Below, one piece after another: positions 51,542 to 63,054 of a stretch of DNA of 64,000 nucleotides. The stretch spans positions 52,645-116,644 of the forward strand of contig NZ_JACKSH010000050.1 in the NCBI RefSeq assembly GCF_025821625.1. The letters are read 5' to 3'. This DNA is from Mycolicibacterium pyrenivorans (GTDB lineage Bacteria > Actinomycetota > Actinomycetes > Mycobacteriales > Mycobacteriaceae). Positions within the stretch are counted from its first letter, which is position 1. Each line of letters opens with the position of its first letter. Below the pieces are notes generated by a model that saw nothing but the letters and a program-made list of their open reading frames with translations, did no database searches and had not been told where the DNA came from. A program made the position numbers and the translations under genes.

Positions 51542-53374
51542 TCAGTGGAACGCGCCACCGAGATAGTGGGTCCGGCACGCGTATCGGGCGAGCTTGCCGC
51601 TGGTGGTTCGCGGGATCGAGCCGGCAGGCACGATGCGGACATCGAGGACCCGTACCCCGTGGCGTTCGGTGAGGGCTTTCTTGATCGTCTCGATCGCCGA
51701 GGCGAGGTCGACACGTGCAGTGCCGGCAGCCCTTTCGGCGATCACCACGACACCGCCGCCGGTCTCCCCGTCCACCGCGAAGGCCGCGGCGTAGCCACGC
51801 CGGATGACCGGGGATGCCTCGGCGGCTGTGGTCTCGAGGTCCTGCGGATAGTGGCTGTCACCGTCCACGGCCAGCAGATCCGCGATGCGTCCGGTGACGA
51901 AGAGTTCGCCGTCGAGATAGAAACCGAGATCCCCTGTTCGCAGCCAGGTCCCGGTGTCAGCGCCGGTGGCGTGGCTTCCGCTGGGCAGGGTCGCGCGCAG
52001 ACGTGCGCCGAAGGTGCGCTCGGTGTCCGCCGGTCTGCCCCAGTAGCCCCTGCCGATGTTGTCGCCGTGCAACCAGATTTCACCGACCTGCCCGTCGGGT
52101 TGCTCGGTGGCGCTGTCCGGATCGACGATCGCGCACCACTGGCTACGGGCGATGTGGCCGCACGGCACCTGTGCGGTCGCCCCGGGGTCGCGCTCGTCGA
52201 CCGCGACGGCGTGGCCGGCGGCCAGTCGCTGCCGATCGAGGTACACCACCCGCGCCTCGTCGGCGGGTTCGATCGTCGAGACGAACAAGGTCGCTTCGGC
52301 CAGACCGTAGGACGGCTTGAACGCGGTGCGCGGCAGGCCGAACGGCGTGAATGCGTCGTTGAATGCCTCGATCGCATCGATGCTGACCGGCTCGGAGCCG
52401 ATGATCATCACCGCATTGCGTAGGTCGATGCCGGAATCCCCGTCGGGAACCCCACGCTGAGCGGCCCACTGGTAGGCGAAGTTCGGCGCGGCGGTCACCA
52501 CGCGGCCGATCCGCGATCCCGCGGACAGTGCCTCGATCCAGCGCAACGGCCTGCGCACGAATGCCGTGGGTGACATCAGGGTGGAGTGGCCGCCGTAGAC
52601 CGCGGGAAAGCCGATCATCGACAGACCCATGTCGTGGTAGAGGGGTAACCAGCTGACCCCGTGGGTGTTTCGGTCGAGCAGGTCGATCGACAGGATCATC
52701 TGCAGGAGGTTGGTGCCCACGGCACGGTGGGTGATCTCGACACCCACCGGCGGCCGCGTCGCACCACCGGTGTACTGCAGATGGGAGACGTCGTCGACGT
52801 CGATGGTCGTCGGCTGGAAGCCACCGGCGGCGGAGTCGGGAATCTCGTCGATCACGATGACGACGGGCCGGCTCATCTCGGCGGTCCTGTTGTCCAGGAA
52901 GTCTTCGACACCGTCGCGCACTGCGGCGGTCGTCAGGACGGCAGTGGGGTGCGAGTCCCGCAGTGCGGTGTCGAGGCGTTCGGCGTGGCCCGGCAGCTCC
53001 GGTGCGAACAACGGCACCGCGATGGCCCCGGCCTTGATCGCACCGTAGAAGCCGGCGACGTACTCGAGGCCCTGGGGCGCCAGGATCGCGACCCGGTCAC
53101 CGCGGGACGCCACGCGCTGCACGTGGGCCCCGACCGCCCGCATGCGCACGCCGAGTTCGTTCCATGTCACTTCCACCGCCTCGTCGCCGGCGGGCCGGGA
53201 GAAGTCGAGGTAGCGGTAGGCGACCGAGTCGCCGACGTTGGCGATGTTGCGCTCGGTCAGCGAGACCAGGTTGACGCCGGGGGGCAGCACGATACCGCCG
53301 TCGGCGTCGAGGCAGTCCTCGATCTGCAACAGGCCTTCGCCGACCGCGACCGCCCGTCCCGCACCGCCGTTCAT
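51542..53374 (-). CDS. Fatty-acyl-AMP ligase (FAAL, FadD32-like family)
   Basis: 610 residues. FAAL features: N-terminal VSLTERNIANVGDSVAYRYLD, AVPLFAPELPGHAERLDTAL, SWLPLYHDMGLSMIGFPAVYGG, KPSYGLAEATLFVS, GEIWLHGDNIGRGYWG with a following insertion, DLGFYLDGELFVTGRIADLL and a C-terminal PRTTSGKLAR with the catalytic Lys. Activates a fatty acid to acyl-AMP for transfer to a polyketide synthase or other acceptor. The P-loop reads YTGGATRPPVGV, where FAALs usually have YTSGSTRTPAGV. No PKS is next to it. Confidence 0.86.
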   Translation of the reverse strand: MNGGAGRAVAVGEGLLQIEDCLDADGGIVLPPGVNLVSLTERNIANVGDSVAYRYLDFSRPAGDEAVEVTWNELGVRMRAVGAHVQRVASRGDRVAILAPQGLEYVAGFYGAIKAGAIAVPLFAPELPGHAERLDTALRDSHPTAVLTTAAVRDGVEDFLDNRTAEMSRPVVIVIDEIPDSAAGGFQPTTIDVDDVSHLQYTGGATRPPVGVEITHRAVGTNLLQMILSIDLLDRNTHGVSWLPLYHDMGLSMIGFPAVYGGHSTLMSPTAFVRRPLRWIEALSAGSRIGRVVTAAPNFAYQWAAQRGVPDGDSGIDLRNAVMIIGSEPVSIDAIEAFNDAFTPFGLPRTAFKPSYGLAEATLFVSTIEPADEARVVYLDRQRLAAGHAVAVDERDPGATAQVPCGHIARSQWCAIVDPDSATEQPDGQVGEIWLHGDNIGRGYWGRPADTERTFGARLRATLPSGSHATGADTGTWLRTGDLGFYLDGELFVTGRIADLLAVDGDSHYPQDLETTAAEASPVIRRGYAAAFAVDGETGGGVVVIAERAAGTARVDLASAIETIKKALTERHGVRVLDVRIVPAGSIPRTTSGKLARYACRTHYLGGAFH

Positions 53375-53502
53375 GCCTGCAGTCTAGGCATCGTGACCTC
53401 GGTACCGGCCCGCCTCTGCCGCTGCCGGTGGATACGGTCGCCGCGTCCGGAGCCTGAATCGGTTTGTGCGGCAGGAATTTCGGCAACCCGGGCCAACCGA
53501 CC

Positions 53503-54117
53503 TCAGGCGATGATGCGCACCAGGTACGGGGTCATGCCGTTGGTGCGGACGGGCGAGACGGCCACACCGGAGTCGGTGGTCTCCACCATCTGCCCGTTGC
53601 CGATGAACAGCGCCACGCTCTGAGTTCCGTCCGGGCCGTAGAAGATCAGGTCGCCCGGCAGGGCGAGCGCCGGTGCGACCTTCTGGCCCACCTTGTACTG
53701 CTCGCCCGAGGACCGCGGCAGCTTCACGCCCGCGCCGGCGTAGGCGTACACCATCAAGCCTGATGCGTCGAAGCCGACGACCTCGATCCGTCGAGGCTCG
53801 GGGGCGGGGATTCCGGTGCCCGGGGTGACGGTGGGCAGGTTCAGCCCGGGTGTCAGGCCGAGCGCGGCGGCATCGGTGCCCGCCTGGTCGGGCTGGGCCG
53901 CCACCTCTGGCTCGGGTACGGCGACGGTTCCCTTGCTCGGACCCGATGCGCCGCCGCCGCCGTACGCGAACGGAACTCCGCGCTGCGAGAGCGCGCGGGA
54001 GATCACCAGCTCCACGGCCTTCTGGTTGGTCGCCGATCGCGTGATGTCGGCGGCCGCGAGACCCGGCGTCGCCACCAGGAGACCGAGACCGATCACGAAG
54101 ACAAGGACGCGTCGCAT
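53503..54117 (-). CDS. ripD: RipD-like NlpC/P60 protein with substituted catalytic residues
   Basis: 204 residues. Signal peptide ends near AAA at about 23. The NlpC/P60 domain has VVGFDASGLMVYAYAGAGVKLPRSSGEQY, where the usual catalytic Cys (FDCSGL) is Ala, and TQSVALFIGNGQM, where the usual His is Ser. It therefore cannot hydrolyse peptidoglycan as the family does. The known mycobacterial RipD is likewise catalytically inactive and binds peptidoglycan, so this is very likely its counterpart. The central region is a Pro/Gly-rich linker. Confidence 0.85.
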   Translation of the reverse strand: MRRVLVFVIGLGLLVATPGLAAADITRSATNQKAVELVISRALSQRGVPFAYGGGGASGPSKGTVAVPEPEVAAQPDQAGTDAAALGLTPGLNLPTVTPGTGIPAPEPRRIEVVGFDASGLMVYAYAGAGVKLPRSSGEQYKVGQKVAPALALPGDLIFYGPDGTQSVALFIGNGQMVETTDSGVAVSPVRTNGMTPYLVRIIA

Positions 54118-54323
54118 CGCACTTCCACCGCTTTCCGGATTCCAGCACCCCGTTGGTACTGACTTGGCACTGACTCAGTGAGTAACAGCAGTCACTATGA
54201 CCACTTCTACACCACCTGAAGCGGCGTTTTGGCGTCAGCGCAGGACGCTGCACCAAGGAGATGCGGGACTGGAATCGAACGGTGATCTATGCCGGCGCGT
54301 CGCCGTTTAGGGTGTGCGCCGGC

Positions 54324-54821
54324 TCACGCCTTGACCGCGGCGAGCGCCGCGTCATAGTCGGGCTCCTGCCCGATCTCGGGCACCAGCTCGGAGTATGCGA
54401 CGTTGCCGTCGGCCCCGATCACCACCACGGCGCGGCCCAGCAGCCCGGCCATCGGTCCGTCGACGATCGTGATGCCGTAGTCGTCGCCGAAGCTGTCCCG
54501 GAACGCCGACGCCGAGGTCACGTTCTCGATGCCCTCGGCACCGCAGAAGCGCTTCTGCGCGAACGGCAGATCCTTGGAGACGCACAGCACCGAGATGCCC
54601 TCCGCTGCCGCGCGCTCGTTGAACGTCCGCACGCTCGCGGCGCACACGGGCGTGTCCACCGAGGGGAAGATGTTCAGCAGCAGCGGCTTGTCGCGGAATT
54701 GGTCGGCGCTCACCTGGCCGAGATCGGTGCCCGTGAGCGTGAAGCCGGGCGCCGGCGACCCGATCGCGGGCAGTTCTCCGACGGTGTTGATCGCGTTTCC
54801 GCGCAAGGTTATCTGTGCCAT
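54324..54821 (-). CDS. tpx: Thiol peroxidase (atypical 2-Cys peroxiredoxin)
   Basis: 165 residues from ATG 54821. PSVDTPVCAASVRTFNERAA holds the peroxidatic Cys near 60, and KDLPFAQKRFCGAEGIENV the resolving Cys near 93; MAQITLRGNAINTVGELP is the classical Tpx start. Reduces alkyl hydroperoxides using thioredoxin. A normal-length, complete gene. Confidence 0.92.
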   Translation of the reverse strand: MAQITLRGNAINTVGELPAIGSPAPGFTLTGTDLGQVSADQFRDKPLLLNIFPSVDTPVCAASVRTFNERAAAEGISVLCVSKDLPFAQKRFCGAEGIENVTSASAFRDSFGDDYGITIVDGPMAGLLGRAVVVIGADGNVAYSELVPEIGQEPDYDAALAAVKA

Positions 54822-54863
54822 GGGCACAGTCTGCCAAGCGCGACCCGCGACGTCGCGCGGGGG

Positions 54864-55565
54864 TCAGCTGGGCGCTGCTGCGGTGTTGCCGTACATACGA
54901 GCGATGTCCGGCGAATCCAGCCATCCCGAATACGTCGGCCGCTGCGGCCAGCCCTCGGGTGAGTCCTGCCACAGCTCCTGCCTGCCCCACGGCAGGATGT
55001 CGATGAGCGGGAACGTATGGCTGAGCTGCTCGGTCCCCCGACCGTTGGTGTGCCAGGTGCGGTAGACGGTGGCACCGTCACGCAGGAACACATTGACGCC
55101 GAAGCCGGTGTTGGGCGCCGCATCGACATCGGTGGCAAACGGGCTCTCCGAGGACGAGTACCACTCCATGGCATTGCCGACCTTGTCGCGGTAGGCCAGT
55201 GCTTCCTCGATCGGGCCCGAGGTGACGATGACGAACCGGGCGTCGTAGTTGTCCAGGAAGTCCAGCCGGGTGAACTGCGAGGTGTAACCGGTGCAGCCGC
55301 CGCACTGCCACTCGGCACCGTCGGTCCACATGTGGTTATAGACGATCAGCTGAGAGCGACCCTCGAAGACATCCGCGAGCCGGACCGCACCGTCGGCGCC
55401 GATCAACGTGTATTCGGGCAGCTCCACCATCGGCAGCCGTCGGCGCTCGGCGGCGATGGCGTCCAGTTCGCGGGTGGCGGCCTTCTCCCGCTGCCGCAGC
55501 TTGTCGAGTTCCCCGCGCCAGGTCGCGGCGTCCACCACGGGGGGAAATGCGGTCGTGTCGGTCAT
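54864..55565 (-). CDS. DUF899 thioredoxin-fold protein
   Basis: 233 residues from ATG 55565 (GGAGGGTG upstream). VDAATWRGELDKLRQREKAATRELDAIAAERRRLP is the DUF899 N-terminus, LIVYNHMWTDGAEWQCGGCTGY near 78 carries a CxxC, and WYSSSESPFATDVDAAPNTGFGVNVFLRDG follows. Redox-related but of unknown role. Located beside the thiol peroxidase on the same strand. Confidence 0.86.
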   Translation of the reverse strand: MTDTTAFPPVVDAATWRGELDKLRQREKAATRELDAIAAERRRLPMVELPEYTLIGADGAVRLADVFEGRSQLIVYNHMWTDGAEWQCGGCTGYTSQFTRLDFLDNYDARFVIVTSGPIEEALAYRDKVGNAMEWYSSSESPFATDVDAAPNTGFGVNVFLRDGATVYRTWHTNGRGTEQLSHTFPLIDILPWGRQELWQDSPEGWPQRPTYSGWLDSPDIARMYGNTAAAPS

Positions 55566-55652
55566 GTCAAACACCCTCCGGCAGGTCGGTCGATATGTCA
55601 CCGGTATTGACTGCACCGGTACCGACAACTCATCGCTGAAAGGATGATCGGC

Positions 55653-56363
55653 ATGACCCAGACGAACAGCACGTTTCCGCGCATCGGCTCCGCCGATCCA
55701 GATTCATGGTCCCGCCGGCTGTGGTCGGACATCGGCCCGACGTTCGCTGCGATCACCGAGCACCCGTTCGTCACGGGGCTCACCGACGGCAGCCTCGACG
55801 CGGAGGCGTTCGCCCACTACGTCGCCCAGGACGTCCACTACCTGCGCGCCTACGCACGCGCGCTCGCGGTCGTCGGCGCCAGGGCGCCCGCACTCGCGGA
55901 CACCGCGATGTTCGCCAGGCACGCCGCGGAGGTGTTCGACGTCGAACTCGCGCTGCACGGCGAGTTGCTGCCCGCACTCGGGTTGAGCCCGGAGGCCGTC
56001 GACGCCGCCCCGGTGGCGCCGACCACCCAGGCCTACAACAGCTACCTGCTGGCCACCGTCTACAGCGGTGGCTTCGCCGACGGTCTGGCCGCCGTCCTGC
56101 CCTGCTACTGGATCTACGCCGAGGTCGGGGCCCGGCTGTTGGAGCGGGGCTCGAGCGACCCGCGCTACCAGCGTTGGATCGACAGTTACGGCGGCGAGGA
56201 TTTCGCGGCGACCGTCACCGAGGTCCTGAACCTGGCCGACCGGACCGGACCTCTTCTGAAACCGGCCGAGGAGGCGATCGCGCGAGCGCACTTCGTCACC
56301 ACGTCGCGATACGAGTGGATGTTCTTCGACGCCGCCCACCGGCGCGAAGCCTGGCCGGTCTGA
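55653..56363 (+). CDS. TenA-family thiaminase II-like protein
   Basis: 236 residues from ATG 55653 (AAAGGATG upstream). All-helical TenA fold with FAHYVAQDVHYLRAYARALA near 58, the catalytic Cys in VLPCYWIYAEVG near 150, and a C-terminal SRYEWMFFDAAHRREAW with the conserved Glu. TenA hydrolyses aminopyrimidines in thiamine salvage. It lies 96 bp upstream of the URC-type uracil operon and could be linked to pyrimidine metabolism; that is inferred. Confidence 0.85.
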   Translation: MTQTNSTFPRIGSADPDSWSRRLWSDIGPTFAAITEHPFVTGLTDGSLDAEAFAHYVAQDVHYLRAYARALAVVGARAPALADTAMFARHAAEVFDVELALHGELLPALGLSPEAVDAAPVAPTTQAYNSYLLATVYSGGFADGLAAVLPCYWIYAEVGARLLERGSSDPRYQRWIDSYGGEDFAATVTEVLNLADRTGPLLKPAEEAIARAHFVTTSRYEWMFFDAAHRREAWPV

Positions 56364-56459
56364 TCCCTCCGCGACAGCCCGGCAGCCGGGCCGCGTAATG
56401 GCTATGCTTGCGGCTTTCCTCTGAGCGAGGAGATGCAGCCGAGGAGGCCGAGGAGAACG

Positions 56460-57730
<1,271 letters not shown>

Positions 57731-57734
<4 letters not shown>

Positions 57735-59011
57735 GCTCGAATGCCGGTTCCGTCGGTGCCGGTGTGGATCAGCTCGCCGTCGACCCCGCTGACCCCGCCG
57801 GCGCCGTCGCGCTGCTGCGCACCACCGGCGCGGTGCGCGCGCGCTGCGCGCAGCTCCTCGAACGTGCCCGCGCCGGCGGATCGCGCTGGTTCACCGTGCA
57901 CGACGACGGGCTGCGCGCCGCTGCCGCCGACGTCGCCGACCTCACCCGCGCCCGCTACCCGGACCTGGCGGTGCCCTACCACAGCAGGTGGCGCCATTTC
58001 GAGGCCGGCGGGGTCGACCGCCGCGCCGACCTCGAGACCCTGCTGGGCACCGCGGACGCGCCGGAGCGGGCGCGGGCGATGATCGACCTGACCGTCATCA
58101 GCGTTCTCCTCGACGCGGGAGCCGGCGCCGAGTGGGGCTTCCTCGAGGATCGCGACGGCGCCACCACGCGGTTCACCCGATCGGAGGGCCTGGCCGTCGC
58201 CAGCTGGCACGGGTTCGTCTCCGGAGCGTTCTCCAGCGACCCGTCCCGGCCACTGCAGGTCGACGCCGCGGCGCTGCGCACGCTGACCGAGGACCGCTTG
58301 GCCGGGGTGCTGCAGGCCACGCCGGACAACCCGCTGGTGGGCCTGGCCGGGCGCGTGCAGCTGCTGCGCAGGCTCGGCGACGCGCTGGCCGCGCAACCCG
58401 AGGTGTTCGGTGCGCGGGGAAGAGCGGGCGGGCTGTTCGATGCGCTCGCCGGCCCCGCGGGTTCGGTTGACGCCCACGACATCCTGGTGCGACTGCTGAC
58501 CTCCCTGGCCCCGATCTGGCCGTCTGAGAACACCATCGGCACCCACCGCCTGGGTGACTGCTGGCACCACGATGCGGTGTCGGGGCCCGGCCTGACCGCG
58601 GGATGGCTGCCGCTGCACAAACTCTCCCAGTGGTTGACGTACTCCCTGATCGAGCCGTTCGTGTGGGCCGGGGTGGCGGTGACCGGACTCGACGCCCTCA
58701 CCGGGTTGCCCGAGTACCGCAACGGCGGACTCCTGCTGGACACCGCGGCGCTGCGCCTGCGCGATCCCGGGTGCGCCACCCGAACCTGGAACCCCGCCGA
58801 CGAGTTGGTGGTCGAGTGGCGCGGGCTGACCGTGGCGCTGCTCGACGAGATGGCACCGCTGGTGCGCGCCCGCCTGGGGGTCGACGCCGACCGGATGCCG
58901 CTGGCCTGCGTACTGGAGGGCGGCACCTGGGCCGCCGGTCGGGCGTCCGCGCAGCACCTGCGCGACGGTCTGCCACCATTGGCCGTCGCCAGTGACGGCA
59001 CGGTTTTCTAA
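57731..59011 (+). CDS. urc4: URC4/DUF1688 protein of the URC uracil-degradation pathway
   Basis: 426 residues; ATG overlaps the urc1 stop by ATGA. DUF1688 features: [60 protein letters not shown] and [19 protein letters not shown], then [13 protein letters not shown]. Genetic work in yeast showed Urc4 is needed for uracil use as nitrogen source, but its reaction is not established. Coupled translation with urc1 and upp downstream. Confidence 0.88.
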
Positions 59012-59031
59012 CGGACTGGCCAGGAGGAGAC

Positions 59032-59673
59032 ATGGGCACCGGAACAGGCGGAGTGCACCTCATCGAGCACCCGCTGATTCAGCACAAGATCACCTTGATG
59101 CGTCGAAAAGACGTGTCGACCAATGGCTTTCGCCGGTTGGTTCATGAGGTATCGGTGCTCATGGCCTACGAGGTGCTGCGCGAGATCGCGACGCACGAGG
59201 TCGAGATCGAGACACCGCTGGAACGCACCACGGGTCAGGTGATCGACGGCAAGAAGCTGGTGTTCGTGTCGATCCTGCGGGCCGGCACCGGCATCCTCGA
59301 CGGCATGCTCGAGGTGGTCCCGTCAGCCCGAGTCGGCCACATCGGCCTGTACCGCGATCCGAAAACACTTGTGGCCGTGGAGTACTACTTCAAGATGCCG
59401 GGTGAGCTGCGCGAGCGGGACGTGGTCGTGGTCGACCCGATGCTGGCCACCGGGCATTCCGCGGTGGCCGCGGTGGACCGGCTGGCCGAGCACGACCCGA
59501 AGTCGATCAAGTTCGTGTGCCTGCTGACCTGCCCCGAAGGCATCGCTGCGATGACCGATGCCCATCCCGACGTGCCGATCTTCACCGCGGCGATCGATCG
59601 GTGCCTCGACGAGCACGGCTATATCCTGCCCGGTCTCGGCGACGCCGGTGATCGCATCTTCGGCACCAAGTGA
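59032..59673 (+). CDS. upp: Uracil phosphoribosyltransferase
   Basis: 213 residues with a strong AGGAGG ribosome-binding site, 20 bp after urc4. UPRT features: [42 protein letters not shown], the PRPP loop [21 protein letters not shown], and C-terminal [26 protein letters not shown]. Makes UMP from uracil and PRPP. In this operon it would supply UMP to Urc1/Urc4 (the Urc6 role), as well as pyrimidine salvage. Confidence 0.93.
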   Translation: MGTGTGGVHLIEHPLIQHKITLMRRKDVSTNGFRRLVHEVSVLMAYEVLREIATHEVEIETPLERTTGQVIDGKKLVFVSILRAGTGILDGMLEVVPSARVGHIGLYRDPKTLVAVEYYFKMPGELRERDVVVVDPMLATGHSAVAAVDRLAEHDPKSIKFVCLLTCPEGIAAMTDAHPDVPIFTAAIDRCLDEHGYILPGLGDAGDRIFGTK

Positions 59674-59736
59674 TCTCCTGTCTGGTGGCCGAGTCGAAGT
59701 AGCCCCACCCAGCCACCCCGCGCCGTAGGGTGGGTT

Positions 59737-62025
59737 ATGGCCATCATCGAAGCTGACCTCCAGCCCCAGACGCCGTTCGAGCGGGATGTCGCCGAAACCC
59801 AGCGCTACTTCGACAGTCCCCGCTTCGAGGGGATCACCCGCCTCTACACCGCCCGGCAGGTGGCCGAGCAACGGGGCACGATCCCCGCGGACTACCCCGT
59901 CGCCCGAGCGGCCGCGACCGAGTTCTACCCGCACCTTCGCGAGTTGTTCTCGCGCGGCAAGAGCATCACCACGTTCGGGCCCTACTCCCCCGGCCAGGCC
60001 GTGGTGATGAAACGGATGGGCATCGAGGGCGTCTACCTCGGCGGCTGGGCCACGTCGGCGAAAGGTTCGATCAGCGAGGATCCGGGACCCGACCTCGCGA
60101 GTTACCCGCTCAGCCAGGTGCCCGAGGAGGCCGCGGGCCTGGTGCGCGCGCTGCTGACCGCCGACCGCAACCAGCAGTACCTGCGGCAGCGGATGACCGA
60201 AGATCAGCGCAAGGCGACGCCGGCCTACGACTATCGGCCGTTCATCATCGCCGACGCCGACACAGGCCACGGCGGTGATCCTCATGTGCGCAACCTGATC
60301 CGACGCTTCGTCGAGGCGGGTGTGCCCGGGTACCACATCGAGGACCAACGTCCCGGCACCAAGAAGTGCGGCCATCAGGGCGGCAAGGTGCTGGTGCCCT
60401 CGGACGAGCAGATCAAGCGGCTCAACACCGCCCGGTTCCAGCTCGACGTCATGCGGGTCCCCGGGATCATCGTCGCGCGCACCGACGCCGAGGCGGCGAA
60501 TCTGATCGACAGCCGGGCCGACGAACGCGACCAGCCGTTCCTGCTCGGTGCCACGAATCTGAAGATCCCGTCCTACAAGTCGTGCTTCCTGGCGATGATG
60601 CGGCGCTTCTACGACAAGGGGATGACCGAGATCAACGGCCATCTGCTCTACGCGTTGCCGGACGGCGAATACGCGACCGCCGAGGCCTGGCTGGAGCGGG
60701 TGGGCCTGCTGTCCCTGATCGACGAGACGGTCGCCTCCTGGCAGGACGGTGCGGAGTCGTCCGTCGACGCCGTGTTCGACACGGTGGAGTCACGCTTCGT
60801 CGACGCCTGGCAGGACGAGGCCGGGCTGAACACCTACGGCGACGCGGTGGCGGACCTTCTCGAGTTCCGTGACCGGGAGGGTGAACCGTCGGACATGAGC
60901 GTCGCGGAGTGGCGCGAGTTCGCCGAACGGGCGCCGCTATACACGGCCAGGGAGAAGGCCAGGCAGTTGGGGGCCGACGTGGCGTGGGACTGCGAGCGGG
61001 TGAAGACGCCCGAGGGTTACTACCAGGTGCGCGGCGGCATCCCGTACGCGATCGCCAAGTCGCTGGCCGCCGCCCCGTTCGCCGACATCCTCTGGATGGA
61101 GACCAAGACGGCCGACCTGGCCGACGCCAAGCAGTTCGCCGACGCCATCCACGCCGTCTACCCCGACCAGATGCTCGCCTACAACCTGTCGCCGTCGTTC
61201 AACTGGGACACCACCGGCATGACCGACGAGGAGATGCGCGCGTTCCCGGAGGAACTCGGAAAGATGGGGTTCGTCTTCAACTTCATCACCTACGGCGGCC
61301 ATCAGGTCGACGGTGTGGCCTCCGAGGAGTTCGCCACCTCCCTCCGCCAGGAGGGCATGCTGGCGCTGGCACGGCTGCAGCGCAAGATGCGGCTCGTCGA
61401 ATCTCCTTACCGCACACCGCAAACCCTCGTCGGAGGGCCGCGAAGCGACGCCGCGCTGGCCGCATCCTCGGGCCGCACTGCGACCACGAAGTCGATGGGC
61501 AAGGGCTCGACCCAGCATCAGCACCTGGTGCAGACCGAGGTGCCCAAGAAGCTGCTGGAGGAATGGCTGGCGCTGTGGAGCGAGCACAATCAGCTGTCCG
61601 AGAAGCTCACCGTGCAGCTGCGGCCCAGGCGCGCCGGCTCGGACGTGCTCGACCTGGGGATCTACGGTGACGGCGACGAGCCGCTGGCCAACGTGGTGGT
61701 CGACCCGATCAAGGATCGGCACGGACGCAGCATCCTGACGGTGCGCGACCAGAACACCTTCGCCGAGCACCTGCGCCAGAAGCGGCTGATGGATGTCATC
61801 CATCTCTGGCTGATCCACCGGTTCAAGGCCGAGATCGTCTACTACGTCACCCCGACCGAGGACAACATCTATCAGACCGAGAAGATGAAGTCGCACGGCA
61901 TCTTCAGCGACGTCTACCAAGAGGTGGGCGAGATCATCGTCGCCGATGTGAACAAGGCGCGGATCGAGGAACTGCTCGCCCCCGACCGGCAGGCACTGCG
62001 CAGGCTGATCAGCAAGCAGGACTGA
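59737..62025 (+). CDS. aceA: Isocitrate lyase, long (type 2) form
   Basis: 762 residues, the length of mycobacterial ICL2 rather than the 430-residue ICL1. The catalytic loop motif is [22 protein letters not shown] near 210; [10 protein letters not shown] near 175 and SPSFNWD near 487 are also ICL signatures. The C-terminal about 160 residues form the extra ICL2 domain. It cleaves isocitrate to glyoxylate and succinate in the glyoxylate and methylcitrate pathways. The frame is intact; in M. tuberculosis H37Rv the counterpart is split. Confidence 0.93.
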   Translation: MAIIEADLQPQTPFERDVAETQRYFDSPRFEGITRLYTARQVAEQRGTIPADYPVARAAATEFYPHLRELFSRGKSITTFGPYSPGQAVVMKRMGIEGVYLGGWATSAKGSISEDPGPDLASYPLSQVPEEAAGLVRALLTADRNQQYLRQRMTEDQRKATPAYDYRPFIIADADTGHGGDPHVRNLIRRFVEAGVPGYHIEDQRPGTKKCGHQGGKVLVPSDEQIKRLNTARFQLDVMRVPGIIVARTDAEAANLIDSRADERDQPFLLGATNLKIPSYKSCFLAMMRRFYDKGMTEINGHLLYALPDGEYATAEAWLERVGLLSLIDETVASWQDGAESSVDAVFDTVESRFVDAWQDEAGLNTYGDAVADLLEFRDREGEPSDMSVAEWREFAERAPLYTAREKARQLGADVAWDCERVKTPEGYYQVRGGIPYAIAKSLAAAPFADILWMETKTADLADAKQFADAIHAVYPDQMLAYNLSPSFNWDTTGMTDEEMRAFPEELGKMGFVFNFITYGGHQVDGVASEEFATSLRQEGMLALARLQRKMRLVESPYRTPQTLVGGPRSDAALAASSGRTATTKSMGKGSTQHQHLVQTEVPKKLLEEWLALWSEHNQLSEKLTVQLRPRRAGSDVLDLGIYGDGDEPLANVVVDPIKDRHGRSILTVRDQNTFAEHLRQKRLMDVIHLWLIHRFKAEIVYYVTPTEDNIYQTEKMKSHGIFSDVYQEVGEIIVADVNKARIEELLAPDRQALRRLISKQD

Positions 62026-62034
62026 CCGACGTTT

Positions 62035-62097
62035 CGCCGGAATTGCATTCCAGCAGAATAAGTTCGAGTGACTGCCTGCTGGAATGCAATTCCGGCG
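62035..62097. terminator. 22-bp perfect inverted repeat between convergent genes, bidirectional terminator
   Basis: Left arm 62035-62056 (starting CGCCGGAATTGC), right arm 62076-62097, no mismatch, 19-nt loop. It lies 10 bp after the aceA stop and 9 bp before the stop of the opposing gene, so it can end both transcripts. No T-tract, common in mycobacterial hairpins. Confidence 0.7.
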
Positions 62098-62106
62098 GGG
62101 TGGGGG

Positions 62107-63054
62107 TCAGGAGGCGGCGGCGGCGCGGCGCAGTAGCTCGCGCCAGCGGCCGACCGTGGCCGGGTCGGTGACGGTGTAGCGGGCCACCCGGACGGGGTCC
62201 GGCGCCGCGGGCGTGGGGGCCGCGGGCAGGTAGCCGTCGGCGGGCACCAGCGAGCGGGCCTCGGCGACGACATCGCCGTCGGCCGGTGACACCGCCGCGG
62301 GACCGCAGGCGAACGGCAGGTCGGGCAGCACCGCGGCGAGGGCGACGTCGCCGGCCATGCCGATGCTCGTGAGCCCGGCGAGGTTCACCACACACGGCAA
62401 CCCGAGCGCCTCCGCGCGGCGAAGCGCGCGGCGCACTCCCCCAAGCGGTCCGCAGCGCAGCACCGCGATGTCGGCGGCATCAGAGGTCGACCCCGTTGCG
62501 CTCAACAGCACCGCGTCCACGGCGATCGGGACGTCAACGCCGCGCCTGACGGCGGCGGCGATCTCGACGCTGCGGCATTTCAGTTCCACCATCTCGAGTC
62601 CGCCTGCGGCCCTGTCGAGCCGGGTGATCGCCGCGATCGCCTCGTCGGCCTCGGTCGCCTCAACCACACAGCGCACCGAGCCGCCCAACCCCTGCGCGTC
62701 GCGCACCGCGGACACCCGGTCGGCGTCCGCGCCGCCTGAGTCGTGCCTCGCGCCGACGGCGACCCGGGCACAGCCGCTGCGTCCCGCGGTGACCAGTCGG
62801 CGCGCGATGGCCGGATCGACCTCGGGGATCGCGACGGCGACCGGGACGCGGCCCCGGATCGCATCGGGCCACCCGACGGTGCTGGGTTCCATCGCCGCGG
62901 TCAGCCAGCGGGCTGCCAGTGCGTCGTCGCTGTCCGCGGGCGGGCTGAACTCGCCCCAACCCTGCGGCCCCTCCACCAGGACGCCCTCGCGCACGCCTCC
63001 GGCAGCCGGGATGGCGAACACGGGAGCGTCGTCGAAGTCGATGAGTGTTCTCAC
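62107..63054 (-). CDS. MenC-like enolase-superfamily protein lacking catalytic residues
   Basis: 315 residues from GTG 63054. The overall layout matches mycobacterial o-succinylbenzoate synthase: GPQGWGEFSP near 28, the ADADRVSAVRDAQG helix near 110, RRGVDVPIAVDAVLL near 170, and LRCGPLGGVRRALRRAEALGLPCVV near 205. But the catalytic and metal positions are altered: KVKVA is RVAVG, VDANG is VEATE, EQPC is ELKC, ADES is VDAV, VLK is VLR. Dehydration of SHCHC for menaquinone synthesis is therefore doubtful. A true MenC would need to be elsewhere. Confidence 0.72.
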   Translation of the reverse strand: MRTLIDFDDAPVFAIPAAGGVREGVLVEGPQGWGEFSPPADSDDALAARWLTAAMEPSTVGWPDAIRGRVPVAVAIPEVDPAIARRLVTAGRSGCARVAVGARHDSGGADADRVSAVRDAQGLGGSVRCVVEATEADEAIAAITRLDRAAGGLEMVELKCRSVEIAAAVRRGVDVPIAVDAVLLSATGSTSDAADIAVLRCGPLGGVRRALRRAEALGLPCVVNLAGLTSIGMAGDVALAAVLPDLPFACGPAAVSPADGDVVAEARSLVPADGYLPAAPTPAAPDPVRVARYTVTDPATVGRWRELLRRAAAAS

